From contig NZ_JOIJ01000006.1 of the NCBI RefSeq assembly GCF_000719975.1, positions 219,750-283,749 of the forward strand: 64,000 bases of DNA. Reading direction: 5' to 3'. The stretch comes from Prauserella rugosa. GTDB lineage: Bacteria; Actinomycetota; Actinomycetes; Mycobacteriales; Pseudonocardiaceae. The notes under the pieces are model-generated. The model was not told the DNA's origin. It searched no databases and saw only the letters and a list, made by a program, of their open reading frames with translations. The translations under genes and the position numbers were made by a program. Below, one piece after another: positions 1 through 8,415 of the stretch. The first letter of the stretch is position 1. Every line of letters starts with the position of its first letter.

Positions 1-828
1 CGGGACGCCCTGGCCGGAGCTCTGCGCAACGCCTCCTACGAGGTGCTGCCCTTCCGCAGCACCGAGGACAAGGTGCTCGCCCACGTCCCACCGACCGTGC
101 CCCTGACCGTCACCGCCACCGAGGCCAAGGGCCTCGAGGCGACCGTGGAACTCGCCGTCCGGCTGGGCAAGAACGGCTACCAGGCCGCCCCGCACCTGCC
201 CGCGCGACTCGTCCGCGACCGCGCGGAGCTCGACGACATCGCGGCGCGACTGCTCGAGTCCGGGATCGAGCGGATCTTCGTCATCGGCGGGGACGCCGCC
301 GAGCCTGCCGGGGACTTCCCCGACGCGGAGAGCCTGCTGATCGCCCTCGCCGAAGCCGGGCATTCCTTCCGCAACGTGGGCATCGCGGGCTACCCGGAGG
401 GACACGGCAGGCTGCCCGACACGGTGATCGACGACGCACTGCGAGCCAAGGCGGGCCGGGCGCACGAGATCATCACGCAGCTGTGTTTCGACCCCGCCAC
501 CACCATCGGCTGGGCTCGCAGACTGCACGCCGAAGGCCTGCGCACGCCGATCCGGGTCGGCGTGCCGGGCTCGATCAACCGGCAGAAGCTCATCCGCGTC
601 TCGGCGAGTCTCGGTCTCGGTCAGTCCGCCCGATTCCTGAGGAAACAGTCCGCGATGTTCTGGCGGTTCTTCCTGCCGCGCGGTTACCGGCCGGACACGC
701 TGATCGCCGGCCTGGCCGAACAGATCGGCAGCTCCGACAACGCGCTCGCCGGAATCCACGTGTTCACCTTCAACGATCTCGCCAACACCGAGCGGTGGCG
801 GCAGCGGTGGCTCGCCCGGCTGACGTAG
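1..828 (+). CDS. methylenetetrahydrofolate reductase-like protein (5' end outside window)
   Basis: The frame is open from base 1, so the true start lies upstream; the GTG at 43 is internal because the 14 codons before it read as normal protein. The visible 275 residues form the C-terminal part of a TIM barrel of the methylenetetrahydrofolate reductase family, which interconverts 5,10-methylene- and 5-methyl-tetrahydrofolate with a flavin. Supporting blocks are the FVIGGDAAEP strand-loop, the GIAGYPEGHG motif and the late IHVFTFND strand. The next gene on the same strand is a BCCT betaine-type transporter, so a role in handling one-carbon units from methylated amines is plausible but inferred. 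An ordinary housekeeping reductase is the alternative. Confidence 0.8.
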   Translation, partial: RDALAGALRNASYEVLPFRSTEDKVLAHVPPTVPLTVTATEAKGLEATVELAVRLGKNGYQAAPHLPARLVRDRAELDDIAARLLESGIERIFVIGGDAAEPAGDFPDAESLLIALAEAGHSFRNVGIAGYPEGHGRLPDTVIDDALRAKAGRAHEIITQLCFDPATTIGWARRLHAEGLRTPIRVGVPGSINRQKLIRVSASLGLGQSARFLRKQSAMFWRFFLPRGYRPDTLIAGLAEQIGSSDNALAGIHVFTFNDLANTERWRQRWLARLT

Positions 829-916
829 TCGCCCGATCGTTCACGCGTCACCCGCAGGCCGGCATCACGTCCGTGGTCGCCGTGCGGGGTGAACGCCCGA
901 AACAGGAGTGATTGTC

Positions 917-2968
917 ATGGCTTCGCACAACGAGGTAGGAGCCGCGTCCACCGGCGCGCCGCAGCCGGCACCGAGAGCACGGCTGTCCAAGCCGGTTTTC
1001 GTGCCTGCGGTGATCGTCATCGTCGCCGCACTGAGCTTCGCGACGTGGTTCGGTGCACGCTACGGCGCCGAGGCCGGTGCGGCGTTCACCGCGCTGCGCG
1101 ACGCCATCGGCACCAACGTCGGGTGGTGGTACATCGTCGTCGTCACCGCCATGCTGGCGTTCTGCCTGTGGGCCGCGCTGTCCAAAGTGGGCAACATCCG
1201 CCTCGGCAGGGACGACGAGCGCCCAGAGTTCTCGTCGTACTCCTGGTTCGCGATGCTGTTCTCCGCCGGGATGGGCATCGGCCTGGTCTTCTCCGGGGTG
1301 TCCGAGCCACTGACCCACCTGTACAACCCGCCCGCGGTCGCCGACGTCGAGGCCGGTACCGAGCAGGCGGGTCGCGCCGCGATCGGCCAGGCGATGTTCC
1401 ACTGGGGACTCCACGCGTGGGGCATCTACGCGATCGTGGGACTCGGTCTGGCCTACATGACGTTCCGTCGCGGCCGGCCACTGTCGATCCGGTGGCTGCT
1501 GGAACCGATCTTCGGCCGGAAGCTCATCGAGTCGTGGGTGGGTCACGTCATCGACGTCGTGGCCATCGTCGGCACGGTCTTCGGCGTCGCCACCTCGCTC
1601 GGGATGGGAGTTCTGCAGGTCCAGGCGGGACTGTCCTACCAGGGCTGGTTCGAGCCGTCCGGCACCCTGCTGACGGTCCTGGTGCTCGGCATCACGGCGC
1701 TCGGCACCATCTCGGTCGTCACCGGACTCCACAAGGGACTCCGGTGGCTGTCGAACGCGAACATGACACTGGCTGCACTGCTGGCCGTCGTGGTGTTGCT
1801 GCTCGGCCCCACCGTGTTCCTGCTGCGGTCGCTGGTGCAGAACTTCGGCGAGTACCTGCAGACCGTTCCCCAGCTGGCGTTCGTCACGGGCGCCGGCGCC
1901 GGGGACACCTGGACCCTGGACTGGACGCTGTTCAACCAGGCCTGGTTCCTCAGCTGGGCGCCGTTCGTCGGCATGTTCATCGCGCGGATCTCCCGTGGCC
2001 GCACCATCAGGGAGTTCGTGCTCGGTGCGCTGCTGGCTCCGACCCTGGTGTCGCTCGTGTGGTTCACCGTCTTCGGCACCACCGCCGTGACGCGCCAGCT
2101 CACGGACGGTGGCCTCGTCGGCGAAGACGGCGCGGTCGATCAGAACACCGCGTTGTTCCTGCTGTTCGGCGAACTTCCCGTCTCGGAGGGCCTCGTCACC
2201 GTGCTGTCGGTCGTGGCGATCGTGGTGATCACGCTGTTCTTCGTCACCAGCGCCGACTCGTGTTCGCTGGTGGTGGACGTGCTCTCCCACAACGGACGGA
2301 GCGAGACGCCGTGGTTCACCCGCGTGTTCTGGGCCGTACTCGTCGGCACGGCCGGTGCCCTGCTGCTCATGGCGGGCGGCCGGGCGGCTCTGACGGTGCT
2401 GCAGGTCAGTTCCCTCGCCGGCGCCGCTCCACTGTCGATCGTCTACGTGCTGGCGATGGTCGCACTGTGGCGGATGTTCCGCCTCGAGGTCGCGACCATG
2501 CCGCGGTACGTGCGGATCCGTTCCCACGCCACGCCGTCGGCACTCGTCGCGGCGGCCAGGGAGAACACCGACACCGAGCGCGACATGGCGCGAAGCCTGC
2601 GCGACACGCTCCGTGCCCGCAACGGTGACGGCCGCGGCGGACTGAAGCGCGTGTCGGCCACCCTGGGTGGACTCGAAACCGGCCCGTCGGCCTCACCGGC
2701 CGGAACGGTCATCGCCGACGACACGATCCTCGCCGTCCACGAGGTGCCCGCACACGCCACGACCGTCGATCCGAGGACCGGCGCGATCGGGCTCGGCGAT
2801 GCGACCCACGACGACCCGACCGCGGGGGAAGTGTTCGACACGCCGGAGTTCACCGATTCCGCCGTGGGGGCCGAACACCACTCCCAGGAACTGCTCGAAC
2901 GTTGCACCGACGTCCAGGACAGGGAACGAGACGACGAACGGGCCGAGCAGCGGGCCAGGTCGCACTGA
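917..2968 (+). CDS. BCCT family transporter (betaine/carnitine/choline type)
   Basis: A 683-residue membrane protein of the betaine/carnitine/choline transporter family, which imports quaternary-ammonium compounds with Na+ or H+. The ATG at 917 is chosen over the GTG at 908 because AGGAG (904-908) sits 8 bases before it. Family signatures include the MFHWGLHAWGIY block, the Trp-rich stretch WTLDWTLFNQAWFLSW, the GMFIARISRGRT loop and the late TSADSCSLVVDVLS helix. Some 160 residues follow the last membrane segment as a hydrophilic tail rich in Asp, Glu and Arg; such tails act as osmosensors in BetP-like members. Its pairing with the upstream folate gene suggests betaine catabolism or osmoprotection. 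The exact substrate cannot be read from the sequence. Confidence 0.93.
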   Translation: MASHNEVGAASTGAPQPAPRARLSKPVFVPAVIVIVAALSFATWFGARYGAEAGAAFTALRDAIGTNVGWWYIVVVTAMLAFCLWAALSKVGNIRLGRDDERPEFSSYSWFAMLFSAGMGIGLVFSGVSEPLTHLYNPPAVADVEAGTEQAGRAAIGQAMFHWGLHAWGIYAIVGLGLAYMTFRRGRPLSIRWLLEPIFGRKLIESWVGHVIDVVAIVGTVFGVATSLGMGVLQVQAGLSYQGWFEPSGTLLTVLVLGITALGTISVVTGLHKGLRWLSNANMTLAALLAVVVLLLGPTVFLLRSLVQNFGEYLQTVPQLAFVTGAGAGDTWTLDWTLFNQAWFLSWAPFVGMFIARISRGRTIREFVLGALLAPTLVSLVWFTVFGTTAVTRQLTDGGLVGEDGAVDQNTALFLLFGELPVSEGLVTVLSVVAIVVITLFFVTSADSCSLVVDVLSHNGRSETPWFTRVFWAVLVGTAGALLLMAGGRAALTVLQVSSLAGAAPLSIVYVLAMVALWRMFRLEVATMPRYVRIRSHATPSALVAAARENTDTERDMARSLRDTLRARNGDGRGGLKRVSATLGGLETGPSASPAGTVIADDTILAVHEVPAHATTVDPRTGAIGLGDATHDDPTAGEVFDTPEFTDSAVGAEHHSQELLERCTDVQDRERDDERAEQRARSH

Positions 2969-3024
2969 GCGGCGACGAGCAGGCGGCGTCCACTGCGGAC
3001 CACGCCGCGACCGGCGGGCCGTGC

Positions 3025-3606
3025 TCAGCCGGACAGTTCCTCGACCAACGCGAACCCGTCCTCGATCCACGCCAGCTCGCTGCGCGCACGGGCGATGAGG
3101 CCGTCGTAGGCGTAGACCTTGCAGCGGACCGCGAGCTCGGCCTCGTGCTCGTCCAGCTTCTCGATGCGCGCAGCCAACGTGGGGTGGCTGCGGTCGACGA
3201 GACTCGCGCGGGTGCGTTCCAGCATCTCCAGGTGCTGCTCCCAGTACACCTGTTGCTCCCGTAGCTGTTCGCGCACCGCGGCCGGGTCGGCGAAGTCGAA
3301 GTACGCGGCCTTCAGGTAGGCCGGATCGCGTTGCCGCTGCGGCACCAGCGGCGATTCCATCCATTCCCGGAAGCGGGCGAGGCCCTCGTCGGTGACGTGG
3401 TACTCCTTCTTGGTCCCCTTCTTGCCCCAGGGAATCTCGACCGAGGTGAGCAGTCCGTCGCGCTCCATCCGGTTGAGCTCGGGATAGATCTGCGAGTCCG
3501 GGGCGTGCCAGACGTGGGCGACCGACGTACTGAAGCTCTTCGAGATGTCGTAGCCGGTCATCGGACGGCCCGTCAGCAGCGCGATCAGCGCCCAGCGCAG
3601 AGACAC
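3025..3606 (-). CDS. vanR: PadR family regulator, probable VanR-type repressor of vanABK
   Basis: A 193-residue PadR regulator with an N-terminal winged helix (about residues 1-85; note MTGYDISKSF and the wing segment KKGTKKEYHVTDEG) and a C-terminal coiled, Vir_act_alpha_C-type dimerisation domain (about 90-190). The GTG start at 3606 is preceded by GAGGAGGGG. It is divergent from vanA, and an 18-bp inverted repeat lies between them. PadR-type VanR represses vanABK in Corynebacterium glutamicum and is released by vanillate; the same gene order here supports that role. The symbol rests on context as well as family. Confidence 0.88.
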   Translation of the reverse strand: MSLRWALIALLTGRPMTGYDISKSFSTSVAHVWHAPDSQIYPELNRMERDGLLTSVEIPWGKKGTKKEYHVTDEGLARFREWMESPLVPQRQRDPAYLKAAYFDFADPAAVREQLREQQVYWEQHLEMLERTRASLVDRSHPTLAARIEKLDEHEAELAVRCKVYAYDGLIARARSELAWIEDGFALVEELSG

Positions 3607-3653
3607 GATCCCCTCCTCTCCCGATCGTTCACGCTATCCACCCTTGCCAACTC

Positions 3654-3671
3654 ACTATATCGATAGATAGT
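3654..3671. promoter_or_regulatory. probable PadR/VanR operator
   Basis: Inverted repeat ACTATAT-CGAT-AGATAGT, with arms matching at 6 of 7 positions around a 4-bp centre. It lies in the 111-bp gap between the divergent padR and vanA genes, about 46 bp from each start codon, which is where an autoregulating repressor would bind. The AT-rich arms stand out from the surrounding DNA. Confidence 0.6.
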
Positions 3672-3717
3672 TTGTGACGCGCCCAACCAAATACTTCTCT
3701 CCATAGGGAGTTGGCCG

Positions 3718-4887
3718 ATGACGCTCACCTCTCCTCAGCCGGCAGCAGCCACAGTCCCTGCCGGACCCTCCGGGTCTTCCGGGCCCACGGCGCCCGTGAC
3801 GGCGGCCGCCAAGATCTTCAACCACCCCCGCAACGCCTGGTACGTCGCGGCCTGGGACCACGAGGTCACCGGCAAACAGCCGTTGGCCCGCACGGTCGCC
3901 GGCGTGCCGCTCGCGCTGTGGCGGAACGCCGAAGGACGCGCCGTCGCGCTCGCCGACGCGTGCTGGCACCGGCTGGCGCCGCTGTCGCAGGGCAAGATCC
4001 TCGGCAACGAGTTGCAGTGCCCGTACCACGGGCTGCGCTACAACGCGACCGGCCGGTGCACCGCGATGCCCGCGCAGGAAACCATCAACCCGAGCGCGGT
4101 CGTGCCCTCGTACCCCGTCGTCGAGCGCTACCGATACGTCTGGGTGTGGGTGGGCGATCCCGACCTGGCCGATCCGACGACCGTGCCCGACATGCACCAG
4201 ATGGACGACCCCTCGTGGGCGGGCGACGGCGAGACGATCCACGCCGACTGCAACTACCAGCTCGTCCTCGACAACCTGATGGACCTCACCCACGAGGAGT
4301 TCGTGCACTCCTCCAGCATCGGACAGGACGAGCTCTCCGAGGCCGAGTTCGACGTCACGCACGAGGGCGACACCGTCACCGTCACACGCTGGATGCGCGA
4401 CATCGACGCACCGCCGTTCTGGCTGAAGAACATGCGTGACAAGTTCCCCGGCTTCGAGGGCAAGGTCGACCGCTGGCAGATCATCACGTTCCAGGCACCG
4501 GGCACCATCTGCATCGACGTCGGCGTCGCCAAGGCGGGCACGGGTGCGCCCGAGGGCGACCGCAGCCAGGGTGTCAACGGGTTCGTCATGAACACGATCA
4601 CCCCCGAGACCGATCGCACCTGCCACTACTTCTGGGCGTTCATGCGCAACTACTGCCTCGACAGCCAGACCATCACCACCCAGCTGCGGCAGGCCGTGCA
4701 CGGCGTCTTCGGCGAGGACGAGGACATGCTGCGCGCCCAGCAGCGGGCGATCGACGCCAACCCCGGACACGAGTTCTACAGCCTCAACATCGACGCGGGC
4801 GGCATGTGGGTTCGCCGCATCCTCGAGCGGATGTTGGCGGCCGAGGGTCGCCCGTCGGCCGCTCCGGCGCCGGGAGCGGGTGTCTGA
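3718..4887 (+). CDS. vanA: vanillate O-demethylase, Rieske oxygenase subunit
   Basis: A 389-residue Rieske non-heme iron oxygenase. With VanB it demethylates vanillate to protocatechuate and formaldehyde in the cytoplasm. The [2Fe-2S] Rieske ligands are C82/H84 and C101/H104 (CWH and CPYH). The mononuclear iron ligands are H192 and H197 in the DLTHEEFVHSSS segment. The N-terminal 30 residues are an Ala/Pro/Ser/Thr-rich extension not usual in VanA. AGGGAG lies 7 bases before the ATG. It overlaps vanB by one base (TGATG) and is divergent from the PadR gene. Related aryl ether substrates such as veratrate cannot be excluded. Confidence 0.92.
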   Translation: MTLTSPQPAAATVPAGPSGSSGPTAPVTAAAKIFNHPRNAWYVAAWDHEVTGKQPLARTVAGVPLALWRNAEGRAVALADACWHRLAPLSQGKILGNELQCPYHGLRYNATGRCTAMPAQETINPSAVVPSYPVVERYRYVWVWVGDPDLADPTTVPDMHQMDDPSWAGDGETIHADCNYQLVLDNLMDLTHEEFVHSSSIGQDELSEAEFDVTHEGDTVTVTRWMRDIDAPPFWLKNMRDKFPGFEGKVDRWQIITFQAPGTICIDVGVAKAGTGAPEGDRSQGVNGFVMNTITPETDRTCHYFWAFMRNYCLDSQTITTQLRQAVHGVFGEDEDMLRAQQRAIDANPGHEFYSLNIDAGGMWVRRILERMLAAEGRPSAAPAPGAGV

Positions 4888-5882
4888 TGGCCGTCCAGAC
4901 CCGGTCCCACTGGCAGCAGGCACGGGTGGTCGAGACCGAGGACGTCGCCGACGGCGTCCGCCGGATCGTGCTCGAGGTCGCCCACCCCGAGCATGCGGCT
5001 CCCGGTACGCACCTCGACGTCGATCTGCCCACCCCCAGCGGGCGGCAACTCCGGTCCTACTCCATCGTCCGGTCCGAACAGGACGGCCGCAGGCTGACCC
5101 TGAGCGTGCAGCTCTCCCCCGCCTCACGGGGCGGTTCGAAGGCCATGCACGCGTTGACCGTCGGGGACGAACTCACCGTCTCCGGGCCCGTGCAGAGCTT
5201 CCCATTGTCGGTCGGCGCCAGTCGTTACGTCCTGGTCGCCGGCGGCATCGGCGTGACGGCACTGGTCGCCATGGCCACGGCGCTGCGCCGCCGCGGCGCC
5301 AACTACGAACTGGTGCTCGTCGGGCGCAGCCGCCGGTTCATGGCCTACCTCGACGAGCTTCGCGCCGAGCACGGCGAACGCGTCCGCGTGCACGTCGACG
5401 ACGAAGGCACCCCGTTGTCGGTTCCCGAGCTGGTCGGCGAGGTCGCGGCCGCACCCACCACGACCGAGCTCTACATGTGCGGCCCGATCCGCCTGATGGA
5501 CGCGATCAGGTCGAGCTGGGCCGAGCACGCGCTGCCGGAGACCAACCTGCGGTTCGAGACGTTCGGCTCGAGCGGCCGGTTCGAGGCCGAGGAGTTCCGG
5601 GTGCGCCTGCCCCAGTTCGACCGCGACGTCGTCGTCGCCCCCGATACCTCGATCCTCGACGCACTGACCGCGGCCGGCATCGACACGCTTTCCGACTGCC
5701 GCAAGGGCGAATGCGGGCTGTGCCTGGCCAAGGTCGTCGACGTGGACGGCACCATCGACCATCGCGACGTCTTCCTCAGCCGGTCCCAGAAGCAACGTTG
5801 CGCCAACCTGTGCCTCTGCGTCTCCCGCGCCGTGGCAACCGACACGAGTGACCGTGCCACCGTCACCCTTCACCTCACCTGA
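4887..5882 (+). CDS. vanB: vanillate O-demethylase reductase subunit
   Basis: A 331-residue phthalate-dioxygenase-reductase type protein that passes electrons from NAD(P)H through FMN and a [2Fe-2S] centre to VanA. The order is a flavin-binding barrel (about 10-105; RSYSI motif), an NAD-binding domain (about 112-225; GGIGVTALVAMA and MCGP) and a C-terminal plant-type ferredoxin (about 240-331) with C271, C276, C279 and C309. The frame is open further upstream, but the ATG at 4887 that overlaps the vanA stop codon is the sensible start and gives the normal family length. Confidence 0.92.
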   Translation: MAVQTRSHWQQARVVETEDVADGVRRIVLEVAHPEHAAPGTHLDVDLPTPSGRQLRSYSIVRSEQDGRRLTLSVQLSPASRGGSKAMHALTVGDELTVSGPVQSFPLSVGASRYVLVAGGIGVTALVAMATALRRRGANYELVLVGRSRRFMAYLDELRAEHGERVRVHVDDEGTPLSVPELVGEVAAAPTTTELYMCGPIRLMDAIRSSWAEHALPETNLRFETFGSSGRFEAEEFRVRLPQFDRDVVVAPDTSILDALTAAGIDTLSDCRKGECGLCLAKVVDVDGTIDHRDVFLSRSQKQRCANLCLCVSRAVATDTSDRATVTLHLT

Positions 5883-5918
5883 CCCGGCCCACCGGCCCTC
5901 CCACACCTGGACGTTTCC

Positions 5919-7253
5919 ATGAACATCGCTGAACGCATCGCCGCGGCGCCGATGTCCGGATACCAATGGCTGATCGTCGCGCTCTGCACCTTCATGAACT
6001 GCCTCGACGGCTTCGACGTCATGGCGGTCGCCTTCACCGGCCCCTCGGTGACCGACGAGTTCGGACTGAGCGGTTCGGAGTTCGGACTGCTCGTCTCGAT
6101 CGGGTTGATCGGCATGGCGCTGGGTTCCATGCTGCTCGCGCCGTTCGCCGACCTGATCGGACGCCGTCCGCTGATCCTGATCAGCCTCGCCCTCGGCACG
6201 ATCGGCATGTTCGGTGCCGCCATGGCCCCGTCCATGCCGGTGATGGCCGCGTTCCGGCTCGTCACCGGCATCGGTGTGGGCGGGATCCTCGCGAGTACGA
6301 ACGTGATCGCCAGCGAGTTCTCGAACGCGAAGAACCGCGGGCTCGCGATCGGAATCTACACGGCGGGATACGGCATCGGCGCCACCGTGGCGAGTGTGGT
6401 GGCGAAGTCCGCGGTGGGCGGTGACTGGCGCATCGTCTTCTACGCGGGTGGTTTCGCCACGCTGCTCGCGCTGATCGTCATCGCACTGCTGCTTCCCGAA
6501 TCGGTCGCCTACCTCGAGCAACGCCGGCCGCAGGGTGCGCTCGAGCGCATCAACCGCACGCTGGCACGCATGCGGATGGACGCGGTCAGCGACGCCGAGC
6601 TCGACGAGGCAGCCGCCGCGCGGAACACGGCCGCGCAGGCCGGATCCGGCTGGATCAGGCGGCTGCTGCGGCCCACGATCCTGCTCTGGATCACGTTCAT
6701 CACGATCATGTTCGGCTTCTACTTCGTCAACAGCTGGACTCCCACCCTGCTGGTCGAGGACGGGCTGTCCGAAGGTGCCGCCGTCACCGCGGGGATGGCG
6801 ATCTCGATCGGCGGCACGGCGGGGTCGGTGTTCTACGGTGTCGCCGCCCGGATGCGCACCCCACGCGTCGTGCTGATCGGATTCTCGCTGCTCGCCGCCG
6901 CGATGATGGTGGTGTTCATCCTGAGCACCTCGATCCTGTGGCTGGGATTCGGGATCGGCGTGCTCGTCGGTGCCCTGATCAACGGCTGTATCGCCGGTGC
7001 CTACACGGTCGGCCCGCCGGTGTATCCCGCCCAGCTGCGCAGTGTCGGCATGGGCTGGGCGCTCGGGATGGGACGGATCGGCGCCATCCTCTCGCCGACC
7101 ATCGCGGGGATGCTCAAGGACGCGGGCGCCTCGGCGACCCAGCTCTACGTCGGGGCCGCCGTCGTGGTGGCGCTCTGTGCGATCGTCCTGGTGGCGCTGC
7201 GCCGCCACGACCCGGAATCCGCCCCGGCGGAGACGCGGGCCCAGGCGGTCTGA
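5919..7253 (+). CDS. vanK: MFS aromatic acid:H+ symporter, VanK/PcaK-like
   Basis: A 444-residue, 12-helix major facilitator of the aromatic acid:H+ symporter family. Helix 1 carries the family signature DGFDVMAV and the loop between helices 2 and 3 reads APFADLIGRRP. It follows vanB by 36 bases on the same strand, completing a vanABK arrangement, so uptake of vanillate or protocatechuate is the likely role. Specificity within the family cannot be decided from sequence alone. Confidence 0.87.
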   Translation: MNIAERIAAAPMSGYQWLIVALCTFMNCLDGFDVMAVAFTGPSVTDEFGLSGSEFGLLVSIGLIGMALGSMLLAPFADLIGRRPLILISLALGTIGMFGAAMAPSMPVMAAFRLVTGIGVGGILASTNVIASEFSNAKNRGLAIGIYTAGYGIGATVASVVAKSAVGGDWRIVFYAGGFATLLALIVIALLLPESVAYLEQRRPQGALERINRTLARMRMDAVSDAELDEAAAARNTAAQAGSGWIRRLLRPTILLWITFITIMFGFYFVNSWTPTLLVEDGLSEGAAVTAGMAISIGGTAGSVFYGVAARMRTPRVVLIGFSLLAAAMMVVFILSTSILWLGFGIGVLVGALINGCIAGAYTVGPPVYPAQLRSVGMGWALGMGRIGAILSPTIAGMLKDAGASATQLYVGAAVVVALCAIVLVALRRHDPESAPAETRAQAV

Positions 7254-7259
7254 CGTCGG

Positions 7260-7308
7260 CTCGCGCACCTGTGACCGGCCCGAGTGCGGCCGGTCGCAGG
7301 TGCGCGAG
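7260..7308 (+). terminator. 21-bp hairpin ending the van operon
   Basis: Two 21-base arms (7260-7280 and 7288-7308) pair with a single T-G mismatch around a 7-base loop, starting 6 bases after the vanK stop codon. There is no U-tract, which is common for terminators in high-GC actinomycetes. The hairpin ends 11 bases before the next start codon, so it may also affect expression of that gene. Confidence 0.7.
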
Positions 7309-7319
7309 ATGATGGCGGG

Positions 7320-7526
7320 ATGCAGGACGTTGCCGTCAGTACCGACTCCATCCGCCTCGGCCAGTTCTTGAAGCTCGCCGGCGTGGTCGACATGGGCTCC
7401 GACGTGCGGTCGCTGTTGGAGGACGGCCGCGTCGGCGTCAACGGCGAGGCCGAGGACCGCCGGGGCAGGCAGCTCGTGCGGGGCGACGTCGTCACCGTCG
7501 ACGACACCGAGCTCCGCGTCGCGTGA
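7320..7526 (+). CDS. S4-domain RNA-binding protein, YbcJ-like
   Basis: A 68-residue protein that is almost entirely one S4 RNA-binding domain: an IRLGQFLKLAG helix, then DGRVGVNGE and the RGRQLVRGDVV strand-turn. Small free-standing S4 proteins of the YaaA/YbcJ type bind RNA, often in ribosome assembly or rescue. The ATG at 7320 is used because homologous sequence begins there; an upstream GTG would run into the hairpin. It appears unrelated to the flanking catabolic genes. Confidence 0.8.
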   Translation: MQDVAVSTDSIRLGQFLKLAGVVDMGSDVRSLLEDGRVGVNGEAEDRRGRQLVRGDVVTVDDTELRVA

Positions 7527-7626
7527 CCGCTGTCTCGTGACCCGGCGCAGCCGTCCAGATTCCTCACCGAAGACGTAATCGAGGCGCACCGCCGCCGTAG
7601 ACGCTTTGGCGCAGCGGCGGGCCCAC

Positions 7627-8304
7627 TCAGCCGCTGTCGTCCGTCCGGGCGTTACGTGCAGCACCTGCCTCGTCGAGATGTTCGATCATCGCCCTCTCGG
7701 CAGTGACGACATCGTGTGCCGCGAGCGCCTCCAGCAACGCTCCGTGCTGGTCGAGGAACCGTTTCGCGTTCGCCGGTTCGTGCCACAGCGATGTCGTCGA
7801 TGGCACCGGGTGATTGCGCCAGAGGGCGTCCAGATGATCGGCCAGCAGGGCAGGCCCTCCCGCCCGCGCGATCAGGTCGTGGAATCGCCTACTGTGCTCG
7901 GCCAGATCGTCGACACTCCCGGCCTCGTACTCACGCAACATCTGCTCGTGCAGCTCGCGCAGCGCAGTCAACTCGGCGTCGGTGATCCGTTCGGCCGCGA
8001 GCCGAGCGCAGAGGCCTTCGATCGCACCACGGAGTAAGTACAACTCCCGAGCCGCGTCGCTGCTCAGCTCCGACACCGTCGCCCCGCGGTGCGAGCGGTA
8101 GGAGATCAGGCCTTCGCTCTCCAGTCTGCGCAGTGCCTCGCGGACCGGGGTGATCGAGACGCCGAGCCTGCGAGCGATCTCGTCCTGCGGAACTGCCGCA
8201 CCGGCCGACAGTTCCCCACTCATGATCTCCTCGCGCAACACCTGGTGCACGTAGTCGGCTTTGCTACCCGGTGGACGCGGCCGTGTTGACCTGGGTGCGA
8301 CCAC
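7627..8304 (-). CDS. GntR family regulator (FCD subfamily)
   Basis: A 225-residue regulator with an N-terminal winged helix (about 15-80; DEIARRLGVSITPVREALRR) and an all-helical FCD ligand domain. The metal/ligand-site histidines fall in the HSRRFHDLI region. GTG at 8304 is preferred over the longer frame from 8358 because GGGAG lies 6 bases before it on the minus strand. It is divergent from the CoA-transferase gene and a 22-bp palindrome lies at the far promoter. It probably senses a substrate or CoA-pathway intermediate of the adjacent operon (inference). Confidence 0.88.
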   Translation of the reverse strand: MVAPRSTRPRPPGSKADYVHQVLREEIMSGELSAGAAVPQDEIARRLGVSITPVREALRRLESEGLISYRSHRGATVSELSSDAARELYLLRGAIEGLCARLAAERITDAELTALRELHEQMLREYEAGSVDDLAEHSRRFHDLIARAGGPALLADHLDALWRNHPVPSTTSLWHEPANAKRFLDQHGALLEALAAHDVVTAERAMIEHLDEAGAARNARTDDSG

Positions 8305-8380
8305 GCGAGCTCCCTTCCAGACAGATGCGGATACCTCCTCACAGTAGCCGAGAGTCACGGCCGGTCATGTCGATGAGCCC

Positions 8381-8413
8381 TTGACCGCATCGATGCATTT
8401 TATAAGATGCATC
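8381..8413 (+). promoter_or_regulatory. promoter with overlapping palindromic operator for the CoA-transferase operon
   Basis: TTGACC (8381-8386) and TAAGAT (8403-8408) are separated by 16 bases and resemble a sigma-70-type promoter. A palindrome, GATGCAT (8392-8398) and ATGCATC (8407-8413), with a TTATAA centre and one mismatched pair, covers the -10 region. Transcription would start near 8414-8416, next to a GTG codon, which suggests a leaderless message. The adjacent divergent GntR regulator is the likely binder. Confidence 0.5.
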
Positions 8414-8415
8414 CT

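Noticed and set aside
848..2527. Long minus-strand open frame (559 codons) opposite the BCCT gene
   Set aside because: Composition is Arg/His/Gly/Gln-rich with no domain; it is an antisense shadow of a GC-rich gene whose own strand has clear homology and a ribosome site.
5124..7664. 846-codon minus-strand open frame across vanB, vanK and the S4 gene
   Set aside because: Runs antisense through three recognised genes and has repetitive low-complexity composition; typical of high-GC third-position bias.
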